64,000 nt of DNA from an uncultured Sphingobacteriales bacterium (GTDB lineage: Bacteria > Bacteroidota > Bacteroidia > Chitinophagales > Chitinophagaceae): assembly GCA_937871285.1 (NCBI GenBank), contig CALMQS010000137.1:1-64000 (forward strand), written 5' to 3'. Below, piece after piece: positions 1 through 9,008 of the stretch. Numbering within the stretch: the first letter of the stretch is position 1; every line of letters begins with the position of its first letter. The notes below the pieces were generated by a model. It saw only the letters and a program-made list of their open reading frames with translations, searched no databases and was not told where the DNA came from. Both the position numbers and the translations under genes were made by a program.

Positions 1-10
1 GTTCAACAAC

Positions 11-45
11 GCTTTCATTTTTCGTCCTTCGGACGCAACGAAAGC
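11..45 (-). terminator. Nested hairpin downstream of the DUF262 gene
   Basis: An outer stem GCTTTC (11-16) pairs with GAAAGC (40-45), and an inner stem CGTCC (23-27) pairs with GGACG (31-35) over a TTC loop. It sits just past the stop of the minus-strand DUF262 gene, so it could end that transcript, but no clear U-tract follows. It also contains ACGCAAC, which recurs at the upstream edge of the two-gene cassette. Confidence 0.35.
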
Positions 46-66
46 TTAGTTATTACCAGCAGTTAT

Positions 67-1104
67 CTATGCAAGACCTTCTTCTTTTAATTTTTCTTCG
101 ATTTGATCCAGCGTAGTCCCTAAAAGAATTTGGCTTATAATTAATCCACGACGAACTCTATTCAATCTATCATTAGTTGCCTGTAAAGCCGCCTTATAAT
201 AAACATTTTGTGCAAATTTCAAATCTCCTGCTTGCGAATTAATTCCATCGAAAAAACCTTCTAAATTAGCAAGAACGTCTCCTGGCTGTAATTTGATGGC
301 TTGTATATTCAAAGCTGAATCTAGTTCTATAAAAACTGAATATAAATCAGCTTTTCTCCAGATTCTTGATTTTGAATCAAAACCACATTCTTCAATAAAA
401 TCCATTACTCTCTGCAATCTTGCACTAATTTCATCTTTTAATGGAAAATCATCATTATATCTATCCAGCAATTCTTCAAATACTTCATCTCTATTAAAGT
501 AACCTACCAAATAGGTTGCAATTATTGTTAAGCAATACCGTAAATCTCCCATGCGTTTGTAGTCTGCGGCATTAAATACATTATGCTTTTCAAAAAAATA
601 ATTTGAAGCAAAAGTTTCACTGGCTTTTTTTAATTCTCCGGCATAAACTGCGTTACTAATTTCTATGTCAAGTAATGAATATTTTGTCGCATTAAGTCTC
701 TTAAAAACTTCTATTATTTGCTCTTTAGACACTGTGCCTAAATCTCTGACTGCAACATCATATTGCAAGAATTGCTGTTTTTCGTCTTTTCCCAATTCTT
801 CATAACTAGGTACATTAAGCAACTTAAGCTCCTTATCGCCAGTGAAGTATTGAAACATCGTATTAACTCTTTGTAAACCATCGACAAGAAGCTGAGTTCC
901 TTCACCTGTTTCTAAATTGATGTCTCCATCAGCCAAATAAATCTCAGGGAAAGGAAAACCTCTCAATATTGTGTCAATAAAATGATTTTTATCCTCTCTT
1001 GACCAAACTAGTCTTCTTTGAAATTCAGGACGTGGTATAACTTTCCCTTCTTTTACTAAAGTGATTATTTCCCGAATCTTTTTATTATTTGATGCCGTTT
1101 TCAT
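67..1104 (-). CDS. DUF262 domain protein, possible defence or nuclease component
   Basis: This 345-residue protein carries the N-terminal DUF262 signature: FQRRLVW at residues 28-34 and a DGQQR-type motif at 75-79 that here reads DGLQR. In the family, DUF262 occurs in GmrSD-type restriction enzymes, where it is linked to NTP-dependent nuclease activity; this protein has no visible DUF1524 HNH nuclease domain, and the rest is helical and unassigned. Its ATG overlaps the stop of the upstream nucleotidyltransferase-like gene by one base (TAATG), so the two are probably translationally coupled. Both genes are visibly more AT-rich than their neighbours, which suggests transfer. A defence role is inference; an uncharacterised housekeeping DUF262 protein is possible. 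Confidence 0.75.
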   Translation of the reverse strand: MKTASNNKKIREIITLVKEGKVIPRPEFQRRLVWSREDKNHFIDTILRGFPFPEIYLADGDINLETGEGTQLLVDGLQRVNTMFQYFTGDKELKLLNVPSYEELGKDEKQQFLQYDVAVRDLGTVSKEQIIEVFKRLNATKYSLLDIEISNAVYAGELKKASETFASNYFFEKHNVFNAADYKRMGDLRYCLTIIATYLVGYFNRDEVFEELLDRYNDDFPLKDEISARLQRVMDFIEECGFDSKSRIWRKADLYSVFIELDSALNIQAIKLQPGDVLANLEGFFDGINSQAGDLKFAQNVYYKAALQATNDRLNRVRRGLIISQILLGTTLDQIEEKLKEEGLA

Positions 1105-1754
1105 TATTTTAGTTTTTCAATATTTATACATTCTAAAAGTGCTTTGCTTTGATAAGTTTTCAATTGCTCTAAGTTGTAAAATAGCCCACCTCTAATTCTT
1201 CGTCGACCTAATACCTGGCGAGAAGACAAATATCTGAAAGTATCCCACCAATCGTCGCATTTTCTTAGCCTAACTCTTTGAGGAAAAAAGTCAGGTCTGA
1301 TCCAACCACAAACCAAATAATTCCCAAACTTATTCGACTGCCATGGATAATATGGTACGCTAAAGGAGTACTTCGACAACTCATTCCAAAGTATTTCGAA
1401 AATTGGAGTACAAATAATAGCCAAATCAATATCAGATTGAGGACTGAATTGTCTATATCTCGGAAGAACTGAATTGTCTATTTTATTCTTTTTTTCCGAA
1501 ATCGAAAATCCAAGTTTCGCCGATCCAACAATAATCAAATTTATTGAATCGATAGGAACGTTGAATTTCTCTGAAAGACTTTTCCTAATTAGGTTTTGTT
1601 GATCTATTGTTACATGCTTAGCTTCATCGCTTAATAAAATGTCCGTCAAGATTGTGTCTAAGCTGTCGGTTATGATACGTTGTTTAAATTCTTCAGGCGT
1701 CATTCCGTATGGGACTTTAATTATTAGGGTGTTACTTAATTGCTGGTAACTCAT
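1104..1754 (-). CDS. Nucleotidyltransferase-fold protein paired with DUF262
   Basis: The protein has 216 residues from the ATG at 1754; a TTG four codons upstream is an alternative start but is less likely in Bacteroidota. It shows a GS motif (GSAKLG, about residues 77-82) followed by SDIDLAI (about 107-113), the G-S...DxD arrangement of the polymerase-beta nucleotidyltransferase fold, which binds metal and nucleotide. The C-terminal half is basic and aromatic and has no recognised domain. It lies directly upstream of, and shares one base with, the DUF262 gene. Possible roles are NMP transfer to a target, an antitoxin-like modifier, or a CD-NTase-like signal enzyme. Family membership is seen; the function is unknown. 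Confidence 0.65.
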   Translation of the reverse strand: MSYQQLSNTLIIKVPYGMTPEEFKQRIITDSLDTILTDILLSDEAKHVTIDQQNLIRKSLSEKFNVPIDSINLIIVGSAKLGFSISEKKNKIDNSVLPRYRQFSPQSDIDLAIICTPIFEILWNELSKYSFSVPYYPWQSNKFGNYLVCGWIRPDFFPQRVRLRKCDDWWDTFRYLSSRQVLGRRRIRGGLFYNLEQLKTYQSKALLECINIEKLK

Positions 1755-1755
1755 C

Positions 1756-1961
1756 GCTTTACGCAACTTAGTTTATTTATAAATACTTATAAACGCTTGT
1801 AAGCACTTATAGTCGCTTTTAAGCGTTTACAAACGCCTAACAGGGATATCCCTTTATTATCCCGCTGAGTCAAAAATTATACAAATGGAATAAAACGGGT
1901 TGATTGCCGGGCGTTATAGCGGTGCGGATTGAAACCATTTCAAACCTATTCATTTTTTATC
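1756..1961. repeat. Dispersed intergenic repeat, copy A
   Basis: This segment shares several ordered blocks with 19067-19285: GCTTTACGCAAC (1756-1767), a TATAAACGCTT block (1789-1799), TAAGCGTTTACAAACG (1819-1834) and TCAAACCTATTCATT near 1940-1960. The blocks are nearly identical while the spacers vary. The AAACGCTT/AAGCGTTT blocks are inverted with respect to each other. This copy abuts the start of the nucleotidyltransferase-like gene. It may be a recombinase recognition site or the end of a mobile element; no integrase is present. Confidence 0.6.
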
Positions 1962-2019
1962 AAAAACTGCTATTTTTTTAGTATATGGTATAGATTGCCT
2001 CGCAGATGGCGGTTTTAGT

Positions 2020-2089
2020 GTGTTCCTGCGCATTACAGACCCCATGGGAGATGCCTGTACTACTTCGAATTCATTGAAGTACAGAACAC
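2020..2089. other. Structured intergenic segment upstream of the VWA gene
   Basis: An outer stem GTGTTC (2020-2025)/GAACAC (2084-2089) encloses a palindrome CCCATGGG (2041-2048) and a second hairpin CTGTAC (2055-2060)/GTACAG (2079-2084). The two right-hand arms share base 2084, so they compete or stack. It could be part of a leader or a palindromic repeat. The rest of 1962-2271 shows nothing recognisable. Confidence 0.3.
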
Positions 2090-2271
2090 GGCGGCCGGGA
2101 CCCCGGAACTTATAACATCCCTATCTGCCGCGAAAGTCTTAAATTGCAGGGCAACTGTAAGAGGTAAAACACAAATTGTACTGCTTCAACGATTGATCAC
2201 GCCATGCAACCTGCTTCCTGCTTCCGGTTTTACCTCATGCAATGCGCCTGTTAAAAAAAGAAGGAGTTGAT

Positions 2272-3369
2272 ATGTTAGGGTTTCATTTTTCACTATACGA
2301 TCCGCGGCAAAACGGCAAAAGCCGGTTTGAACAATTGCTCGACCTGTTCATGCAATTGCTTACCTATACCAGCGGCGATGCGGGCGAAGCGCTGAACTGG
2401 CTTACGCAATTAGACAAACAATACCAGTTAACCGATGACGAATACGGTATGGGCGACTTTATTGACGAATTAAGAGATAAAGGGTATATTGACGAAAACA
2501 GGGAGAGCGGATCTATCAGCATTACACCCAAAACCGAAAAAGGGATACGCAAAAGGAGCTTAGAAGAAATTTTTGGTAAGCTTAAAAAAACCAAAAAAGG
2601 CAATCATCAGACTTTTAAACCGGGCCAGGGCGATGAGATCAATCCCGAAACCCGGCCTTTCCAGTTTGGTGATACGCTGGAGCAGATAGATTTTGTGAGC
2701 TCTATCCGCAACGCACAGATCAACCACGGCATAGACCAGTTGCAAATGGGGGAAGACGACCTGGAGATCAGGGAAACGGATTTTAAATCGCAAACTTCCA
2801 CGGTGCTGATGATAGATATTTCGCATTCGATGATCCTGTATGGCGAAGACCGGATTACACCTGCCAAAAAAGTGGCGATGGCGCTCAGCGAGCTCATCAC
2901 TACCAAATACCCGAAAGATACATTGGATATTGTAGTGTTTGGCAATGATGCATGGCCCATTGAAATTAAAGATATTCCTTACCTGCAGGTGGGTCCGTAT
3001 CATACCAATACGGTAGCAGGACTGGAACTGGCGATGGATATTTTAAGGCGGCGCAAAAATCCCAATAAGCAGATATTCATGATCACCGACGGAAAACCAA
3101 CCTGTCTTAAATTGGGCAAACGATACTATAAAAACAGCTTCGGGTTAGACCGTAAGATCATTAACCGCTGTATTAACCTTGCGGCCCAGTGCAAAAAAAT
3201 AAAGATCCCCATCACTACTTTTATGATCGCCACGGATCCCTACCTGCAGCGCTTTGTAACGGAATTTACAGAAACCAATAATGGCAAAGCATTTTTTGCA
3301 GCATTGGATAACCTGGGTGCATTTGTATTCAGGGATTTTGAAAACGGGAAACAAAAAACGGTATATTAA
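2272..3369 (+). CDS. VWA domain protein, partner of MoxR-like AAA+ ATPase
   Basis: I chose the ATG at 2272 (365 aa) because AAGGAG lies five bases upstream; an in-frame ATG at 2242 would add ten residues. The C-terminal half is a von Willebrand factor A domain with the metal-site motif DISHS (about residues 182-186), a Thr in HTNT (244-247) and ITDG (271-274). The N-terminal 170 residues are charged and have no assigned domain. In this family the VWA protein is coupled to a MoxR/magnesium-chelatase-type ATPase to remodel or insert metal into a target; the ATPase gene follows after 15 bases. There is no signal peptide, so it is cytoplasmic. The target is unknown. Confidence 0.85.
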   Translation: MLGFHFSLYDPRQNGKSRFEQLLDLFMQLLTYTSGDAGEALNWLTQLDKQYQLTDDEYGMGDFIDELRDKGYIDENRESGSISITPKTEKGIRKRSLEEIFGKLKKTKKGNHQTFKPGQGDEINPETRPFQFGDTLEQIDFVSSIRNAQINHGIDQLQMGEDDLEIRETDFKSQTSTVLMIDISHSMILYGEDRITPAKKVAMALSELITTKYPKDTLDIVVFGNDAWPIEIKDIPYLQVGPYHTNTVAGLELAMDILRRRKNPNKQIFMITDGKPTCLKLGKRYYKNSFGLDRKIINRCINLAAQCKKIKIPITTFMIATDPYLQRFVTEFTETNNGKAFFAALDNLGAFVFRDFENGKQKTVY

Positions 3370-3384
3370 AAAAGGAATGAACAA

Positions 3385-4917
3385 ATGAGCAAAAACATAT
3401 TACCCGCAACATTAGGCGAATTAAAAAAATCGGGATATAAAAGTAAGGGCATTAAAGATGAAGTAAGAAATAACCTCATCCGGAAGCTCCGGGAAGGTGA
3501 TCCTACTTTTCCGGGTATTATAGGATACGATGAAAGCGTTATTCCCGATACGGAAAGAGCGCTCTTGTCGCGGCACAATATTTTATTCCTCGGCTTGCGC
3601 GGGCAGGCAAAAACGCGTATGGCCCGCCAGATGACGGAACTGCTGGACGAATATATACCGGTTGTTGCCGGCAGTGAAACCAACGACGATCCCCTCCAAC
3701 CTCTTTCACGCTATGCGCAGGAGCTGATAGCCGAAAAAGGAGACGCGGCGCCGGTAGCCTGGCTGCACCGCAGCGAACGCTACGGGGAGAAATTAGCAAC
3801 ACCCGATGTAAGCGTTGCCGATCTTATAGGAGATGTGGATCCCATAAAGGCTGCCAACCTTAAGCTCACTTTTGCCGATGAAAGAGTTATTCATTATGGC
3901 ATCATCCCCCGAAGCAACAGGGGTATTTTTGTAATCAATGAGCTGCCCGACCTGCAGGCGAGGATACAGGTAGCTTTGTTTAATATTTTACAGGAAGGCG
4001 ATATACAGATCCGCGGGTTTAAGCTGCGGCTTCCCCTTGATATATTATTTGTATTTACAGCTAACCCCGAAGACTACACGAACCGGGGATCTATTGTAAC
4101 GCCACTGAAAGACCGTATAGAAAGCCAGATATTAACGCATTACCCTAAAAATATTGAAGACTCCCTTACCATTACCGAACAGGAAGCGGATATACCGGAA
4201 GCCCAAACGGAAAAAGTAAAGATCAGCGACCTGGTAAAACGCCTCATTGAACAGGTGGCTTTTGAAGCCAGGGCAAGTGAAATGGTAGACCAGAAAAGCG
4301 GTGTTTCGGCCCGTTTACCCATTGCGGCATACGAAAACGCGGTAAGCGCCGCCGAAAGAAGAGCGATCATCAACAAAGAAAAGGAAACGCAGGTATGGAT
4401 ATCCGACCTTAGCGGCATCATTCCCTCGGTTACGGGCAAAGTAGAGCTGGTGTATGAAGGGGAGCAGGAAGGCCCTTACCAGGTAGCGTTTAATTTGCTG
4501 GGCAAAGCCATCCGCACGCAGTTTGTGCAGTATTTTCCCAACCCCGATACCCTGAAGAAAAGAAAGACACAGCAAAAAGAACCTGATAACCTTTACCGGC
4601 CTGTTATTAACTGGTTCGACAAGGGAAATACGTTAGACATCTTATTTAATGTAACCGATAAGGAAAAGATCCAGCTATTGTATAAGGTAGACGGCTTGTA
4701 CAGCATTGTGAAAAAAACGTTTCCTCATGCCAATGAAAAAGAAGCTGCCCTGCTGATGGAGCTGATCCTGCACGGCCTGTCGTCGTACTCGCTGATCAGC
4801 AAAAAAGTATTAGACGGTAAAATTGAATTCAAAGACCTGATGGGCTCCATGCTCAATATGGGTAAGGAAGCTTCATCTTTTGAAGATGAAGACGGGTTTG
4901 AGCAGGAAGGATATTAA
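3385..4917 (+). CDS. MoxR/magnesium-chelatase-type AAA+ ATPase
   Basis: This 510-residue ATPase has a Walker A motif GLRGQAKT (70-77), a Walker B-like strand IFVINELPD (181-189) and a sensor-1 region with TANPED (225-230), followed by a helical lid domain and an acidic C-terminus. The Walker B Asp is Asn (INE), while the catalytic Glu remains. The pattern fits the magnesium-chelatase subunit I/MoxR clade, which works as a ring with a VWA partner; that partner is encoded immediately upstream in what looks like a two-gene operon. AGGAA lies upstream of the start. Automatic annotation often mislabels such proteins as sigma-54 activators, but no GAFTGA loop or HTH was seen. Confidence 0.85.
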   Translation: MSKNILPATLGELKKSGYKSKGIKDEVRNNLIRKLREGDPTFPGIIGYDESVIPDTERALLSRHNILFLGLRGQAKTRMARQMTELLDEYIPVVAGSETNDDPLQPLSRYAQELIAEKGDAAPVAWLHRSERYGEKLATPDVSVADLIGDVDPIKAANLKLTFADERVIHYGIIPRSNRGIFVINELPDLQARIQVALFNILQEGDIQIRGFKLRLPLDILFVFTANPEDYTNRGSIVTPLKDRIESQILTHYPKNIEDSLTITEQEADIPEAQTEKVKISDLVKRLIEQVAFEARASEMVDQKSGVSARLPIAAYENAVSAAERRAIINKEKETQVWISDLSGIIPSVTGKVELVYEGEQEGPYQVAFNLLGKAIRTQFVQYFPNPDTLKKRKTQQKEPDNLYRPVINWFDKGNTLDILFNVTDKEKIQLLYKVDGLYSIVKKTFPHANEKEAALLMELILHGLSSYSLISKKVLDGKIEFKDLMGSMLNMGKEASSFEDEDGFEQEGY

Positions 4918-4923
4918 GACCGC

Positions 4924-6306
4924 TCACTTATGCAGTTTCACTTCCTCAATGGTATGATTCAGCCTGCTTCTTTCGGCGGCAAAGGCCATCAGGTGGCTTA
5001 CAACCGAAACATCAATGGTTGAAGAAAGTATTTGTGCATCCTGGTGTCCCACGGCCTGCACCCAGTCCTGCACCAGCCGGTGATCGCCGCCGCCATGAAA
5101 ATCCGTTTTTAAGCTCCAGGTGGTTTTTTGTCCTGTCCGGAAATCTGTGATGGTATAGGCTTCCATATCGCCAACAATATCGCCTTTTGTACCCATTATG
5201 CGGGTAGCCCTCCCTTCATAGGAAGTGAGCCCTTCCATAGAAAAGGCCGCGGTAATATTTTTACCAAAACGCATATTAACGGTGAGATGATCAGGCTGGT
5301 CGTTATCCATACGGTATACGCAGCGGCCATAATCGGTGGTCTTTAATTTTTTTAAGATAATATAATCCCAGTTACGGCGCTGTTCGGGCAAATCAAAAAC
5401 ATATAATCTTTTCCTGTCGCGGTAATAGATCTGCAGGGCAGAAAAAGGACAGGTTTCTTCCACTGGGCAATGATCTGTACACCTTTCTGTGCTTCCTGCC
5501 GGCGCGTTCTCTTCCTTAAATAAACGTAAACCTCCAAAGCATTGCACATCTTCCACAGGCTCATTAATTAGCCACCGTAAAATATCGGTATCATGACAGG
5601 ACTTTGCCAGTATAATGGGTGAAGACTTGGTGCTGTTATGCCAGTTACCGCGCACATAAGAATGCGCCATATGATCGAACCCTATCGGTTCCATATGCTG
5701 CACGCTTACAATGTCGCCGATGGTGCCGGAAGTAATGATCTCTTTGAGTTGTTTGAAATATGGAGAATACCGTAATACATGACATACGCCAACGATGCGG
5801 CCTGTAGCTTTAGCCTTTTCGTGGATGAGCCTGCATTCGCTTTCCGTAAGCGCTATAGGCTTTTCCAGCAACACATCGTAACCCGCATCCAAGGCGCGCA
5901 GGCAGGGAGCCGTATGCAAAGCATCGGGTGTGGCGATAATTACGGCATCGGCAAATTTATCCCTTGCAAAAACATCTTCCCAATTATAAAAACGGTTCAT
6001 GGCAGGAATATGGTGCTTTCGTGCAAACCTCCCGTTACGCACAGCATTCTGATCGGCAACACCAACCATTTTTAATTCATCGGGATGGATAAGCGCGTAA
6101 TCGGCATAAATATTGCCCCGGTTACCTGCCCCGATTAATATAGCGCTTACGGGTTTGCCGAGCGGGCGGTGCAGCGGGTTTTTATAAATATCCTGCTTTA
6201 AGCCTAAGATCGCTGCAATTTCTTTCCAGGTAAAAATAATGGATTCTGTTGCCTGATTAAATGTTTCTACTGCAATGTTCCTGAATGAAAAATTTCTTAA
6301 AGGCAT
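4924..6306 (-). CDS. Gfo/Idh/MocA family oxidoreductase
   Basis: The protein has 460 residues from the ATG at 6306; the reading frame is open for 42 more codons upstream, but those read as non-protein leader. It has the Rossmann motif GAGNRG (59-64) and EKP (148-150), whose Lys is the usual catalytic residue of Gfo/Idh/MocA NAD(P)-dependent sugar dehydrogenases. A Cys-rich stretch (CTDHC then C-P-F) lies in the C-terminal domain, as in a subset of this family. It is divergently transcribed from a secreted sugar-isomerase-like gene, suggesting a shared sugar substrate. Its stop lies six bases from the convergent ATPase stop. Confidence 0.88.
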   Translation of the reverse strand: MPLRNFSFRNIAVETFNQATESIIFTWKEIAAILGLKQDIYKNPLHRPLGKPVSAILIGAGNRGNIYADYALIHPDELKMVGVADQNAVRNGRFARKHHIPAMNRFYNWEDVFARDKFADAVIIATPDALHTAPCLRALDAGYDVLLEKPIALTESECRLIHEKAKATGRIVGVCHVLRYSPYFKQLKEIITSGTIGDIVSVQHMEPIGFDHMAHSYVRGNWHNSTKSSPIILAKSCHDTDILRWLINEPVEDVQCFGGLRLFKEENAPAGSTERCTDHCPVEETCPFSALQIYYRDRKRLYVFDLPEQRRNWDYIILKKLKTTDYGRCVYRMDNDQPDHLTVNMRFGKNITAAFSMEGLTSYEGRATRIMGTKGDIVGDMEAYTITDFRTGQKTTWSLKTDFHGGGDHRLVQDWVQAVGHQDAQILSSTIDVSVVSHLMAFAAERSRLNHTIEEVKLHK

Positions 6307-6454
6307 GGATATAGTTTTATATTCATCAACGGTGCTAACCCTCCTGTAAATGTAAAGATCATAAGGCAAACGGCAAACCCTGCCGCTGCATCTTCTGCAT
6401 TGCACGGAAAAAACGGATACGGTAAGCAGCAATGCATTTTCACGATACGGGTGA

Positions 6455-6471
6455 TAAGCAAAAATTGCTTA
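6455..6471. promoter_or_regulatory. Inverted repeat in divergent promoter region
   Basis: TAAGCAA and TTGCTTA form a perfect 7-bp inverted repeat separated by three A residues. It lies between the divergent Gfo/Idh and sugar-isomerase genes, about 30 bases upstream of the latter's ATG, where an operator would act. No regulator is encoded next to it. Confidence 0.35.
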
Positions 6472-6502
6472 CCTTAAATTTCAATTTATAAAAGTATACC
6501 GT

Positions 6503-7339
6503 ATGTCGTCAAGAAGAAAATTCATCCAAACCTCTGCTATTGCTTTATCAGCCTCTTCCCTGTTGCCGTTTTCGGGCGCCGCAAATGTTGTTCGAAACAA
6601 AACAATGATAAAACAAGCGTTTTTACAAACAGGAATGGCAGGTTATTCTTTTGTTAATTACACTATAGATCAAACCATTGCCATCATGAACCGCGTGGGC
6701 ATAAGTAACCTCTCTGTTAAAGACTTTCATCTCCCATTAAACAGCTCACAACAAACCATTGATGAAGTGCTGGCCCAATTTAAAGCCGGGGGCATACAGG
6801 TATATACCGTGGGCGTTATATATATGAAAACGGAAGCGGAGGTTGACCGCGCTTTTGATTATGCAAAACGGGTAGGTGTGAACCTGATCATTGGCGTTCC
6901 GGGTTACGACCTGCTGGCGTATACAGAAAAAAAAGTAAAAGAATATAATATCAGGATGGCCATTCATAATCACGGGCCGGAAGATAAATTGTACCCGGCT
7001 CCTAAGGACGTGTATGACCGCATCAGCAAAATGGACAAACGCATGGGGCTCTGTTTGGATATAGGACATGCTTTCCGTGCGGGGGCAAAGCCGGAAAATG
7101 CGGTTACAGATTATGCTTCAAGGATCTTTGATCTGCATATTAAAGATGTTACCGCTGCAAAAGCAGAAGGTAAAGCGATAGAGGCAGGACGTGGAGCCAT
7201 TGATTTCCCCGCCCTGATAGCGGCATTACGCAACATAAAATATAGCGGGGTATGCAGTATAGAATTTGAAAAAGATATGAAAGACGCCCTGCCGGGAATT
7301 GCTGAATCGGCAGGGTATTTAAGGGGAGTGATGAGCTGA
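6503..7339 (+). CDS. Tat-exported sugar phosphate isomerase/epimerase-like protein
   Basis: This 278-residue protein begins with a twin-arginine leader (SSRRKFIQT, then a hydrophobic run to about residue 28), so export folded to the periplasm is likely. The rest is a xylose-isomerase-like TIM barrel: HNH at 155-157, LDIGH at 185-189, HIKD at 212-215 and EFE at 254-256 are the expected metal and substrate ligands. In this family such proteins isomerise or epimerise sugars or keto-sugars. Its divergent neighbour is a Gfo/Idh oxidoreductase, a common pairing in sugar oxidation and epimerisation. The substrate is unknown. Confidence 0.85.
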   Translation: MSSRRKFIQTSAIALSASSLLPFSGAANVVRNKTMIKQAFLQTGMAGYSFVNYTIDQTIAIMNRVGISNLSVKDFHLPLNSSQQTIDEVLAQFKAGGIQVYTVGVIYMKTEAEVDRAFDYAKRVGVNLIIGVPGYDLLAYTEKKVKEYNIRMAIHNHGPEDKLYPAPKDVYDRISKMDKRMGLCLDIGHAFRAGAKPENAVTDYASRIFDLHIKDVTAAKAEGKAIEAGRGAIDFPALIAALRNIKYSGVCSIEFEKDMKDALPGIAESAGYLRGVMS

Positions 7340-7352
7340 CAAAAACAGGGAA

Positions 7353-7613
7353 TCAGTTTTCTTTTAGCTTGTTTACAAGACTGATATATTCCTGCATAGC
7401 CGCATCTTTTGTTTTTCCTTTTATGCCCAGCCAGGCCTCGTATTTGGCCTTAGCAACAAAATCGAAAGGGTTAGACGGCGGTTCGGTATTATTATCGCCT
7501 TCTGTTGATTGCTTATACAACGAATACAATTGAAGCAGGGTTTCATTACTTGGCTTTTCAGACAGCGATTTGCTTTCTCCTGCAGCCTGTTCAAACAGCT
7601 TTTGTAATTCCAT
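7353..7613 (-). CDS. Acyl-CoA-binding protein
   Basis: This 86-residue protein matches the four-helix acyl-CoA-binding protein (ACBP) family over its whole length, including the KYEAW motif and the following GKTKDAAMQEYI helix that hold the CoA moiety. It binds long-chain acyl-CoA esters in the cytoplasm as a buffer and carrier. It is divergent from, and 88 bases away from, a fatty acid hydroxylase/sterol desaturase gene, which fits shared involvement in lipid metabolism. ACBP is frequent in Bacteroidota. Confidence 0.92.
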   Translation of the reverse strand: MELQKLFEQAAGESKSLSEKPSNETLLQLYSLYKQSTEGDNNTEPPSNPFDFVAKAKYEAWLGIKGKTKDAAMQEYISLVNKLKEN

Positions 7614-7701
7614 ATATCCGTAATTTTGTGTGAAAATAACAAGTCTGTACCTAACAAAAGCATTTGGCCTGAATATTTATTAACCCTGCGCTTTTTTACA
7701 T

Positions 7702-8697
7702 ATGAATTTTTTTGAAACACTATACCATGAAGTGATTGGATTTTTGGGCATGGGTGAGCTCGTAAACATGTTCAGATCGGGCGATTACAGCCGGTTACTT
7801 ACCCTGCAGGGTATCCTGGGCGCTATTTCGCCCTTTATCCCGCTGTTGCTGATTATTGAAATTATACGAAGCGCCGCTTATAAAAAATTTAAAGTTGAAG
7901 ACTACAAAGTACCGTTCCTGATTTATGTTTTCAACCGTTTTGTATCGCGGTTCATATCTATAGCCGCCGTTGCGTTTTGTATAGGCCTGTTTGAAAAATA
8001 TGCCCCTATCAAAACTTCGTTTACCTGGTACTGGCTGATTTACGGGTATATCATCTGGGAATTTTCACATTTCATTTATCATTTCCTGGCGCATAAGGTA
8101 AGAATATTATGGTGCCTGCATTCCACCCATCACGCACCGCAAACCATGAACCTGTCGGTTACATACACCCATTTTTTCTTAGAAGCTCCTTATGCCGATG
8201 TAATACGAACTTCGATCTGCATTCTGGCAGGCGTAAATCCGCCGCTGCTTTTCTTTATCATGTTTATTGATGGCACCTGGGGCGCTTTTATTCATGTGGG
8301 AGAAAATATTATGAAAGACGGCCGTATGGGATTTTTAAACAGGATCATTCTCACCCCGTCGCATCACCGGGTGCATCATGCCAGGAACCCGTTGTACATG
8401 GATACCAATTTCTGCAACCTGCTGAATATATGGGATAAAGCTTTTGGAACTTTTGAAAATGAACACAAGGAAATGCCTGTTGAATATGGCATTACCCGGC
8501 CCATGAATGCCAATAGTTTCATAGATGTAAATTTTGGAGAATTTGGCGCATTATGGCATGATATCCGCAAAGCGCCCGGCTTCAAAAATAAATTACTGTA
8601 CCTTATCATGCCGCCGGGATGGAGCCACACCGGTGATCATAAAACAGCAAAGGTGGTGCGGCAGCAATACCTGCAAACGCATAACAAACCGCTCTAA
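7702..8697 (+). CDS. Sterol desaturase/fatty acid hydroxylase family membrane protein
   Basis: This 331-residue integral membrane protein has several hydrophobic segments in its first 130 residues and the histidine boxes of the diiron hydroxylase superfamily: HxxxHxxxH at 123-131, HSTHH at 140-144 and HHRVHH at 221-226. Family members hydroxylate or desaturate sterols, fatty acids or carotenoids using O2. The neighbouring acyl-CoA-binding protein points to an acyl substrate. No SD motif is visible at the start. Confidence 0.9.
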   Translation: MNFFETLYHEVIGFLGMGELVNMFRSGDYSRLLTLQGILGAISPFIPLLLIIEIIRSAAYKKFKVEDYKVPFLIYVFNRFVSRFISIAAVAFCIGLFEKYAPIKTSFTWYWLIYGYIIWEFSHFIYHFLAHKVRILWCLHSTHHAPQTMNLSVTYTHFFLEAPYADVIRTSICILAGVNPPLLFFIMFIDGTWGAFIHVGENIMKDGRMGFLNRIILTPSHHRVHHARNPLYMDTNFCNLLNIWDKAFGTFENEHKEMPVEYGITRPMNANSFIDVNFGEFGALWHDIRKAPGFKNKLLYLIMPPGWSHTGDHKTAKVVRQQYLQTHNKPL

Positions 8698-8735
8698 ACG
8701 GGCGTATTTCAATTTTTCGCTCCATGTACAACTTT

Positions 8736-8960
8736 CCGGTCGGTGAGACACCGACCGGTAGCGGGTTCGCCGCCCCGGTTGGTGTCCGCACCATAGCCGT
8801 CAACTTAAATAAAAAGAAGCCCTGGTGGTGGTACGTGAGACACGTACCACGGCGATTGCCCCGGCACGTGTCTCCACGTGCCGGAAGGTGAGATGCAGTT
8901 TCCTCCTCTAAAAAAACTTAAGTTGACGGACATAATGTCCGCACCAACTGGCGACAATTT
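8736..8960. repeat. REP-like mosaic of nested palindromes
   Basis: Three strong hairpins follow each other: 8736-8745/8749-8758 (CCGGTCGGTG, loop AGA), 8828-8837/8841-8850 (GTGGTACGTG, loop AGA) and 8861-8870/8875-8884 (CCGGCACGTG, loop TCTC). The first two share the centre GTGAGACAC. They are flanked by imperfect inverted copies of a GTTGGTG...GTCAACTTAA block (8779-8807 and 8917-8948), and GGACATAATGTCC (8928-8940) is itself palindromic. This is an interspersed palindromic element of REP/BIME type; no RAYT transposase is in the window. Confidence 0.75.
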
Positions 8961-9008
8961 GAAATGCGCCCCTCTAAACTCCCGCTTTAAATTGATAGTC
9001 AAAACACT

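Noticed and set aside
2560..3003. Minus-strand open frame across the VWA gene
   Set aside because: It is antisense to a well-supported gene, lacks family motifs and is explained by the codon bias of the real frame.
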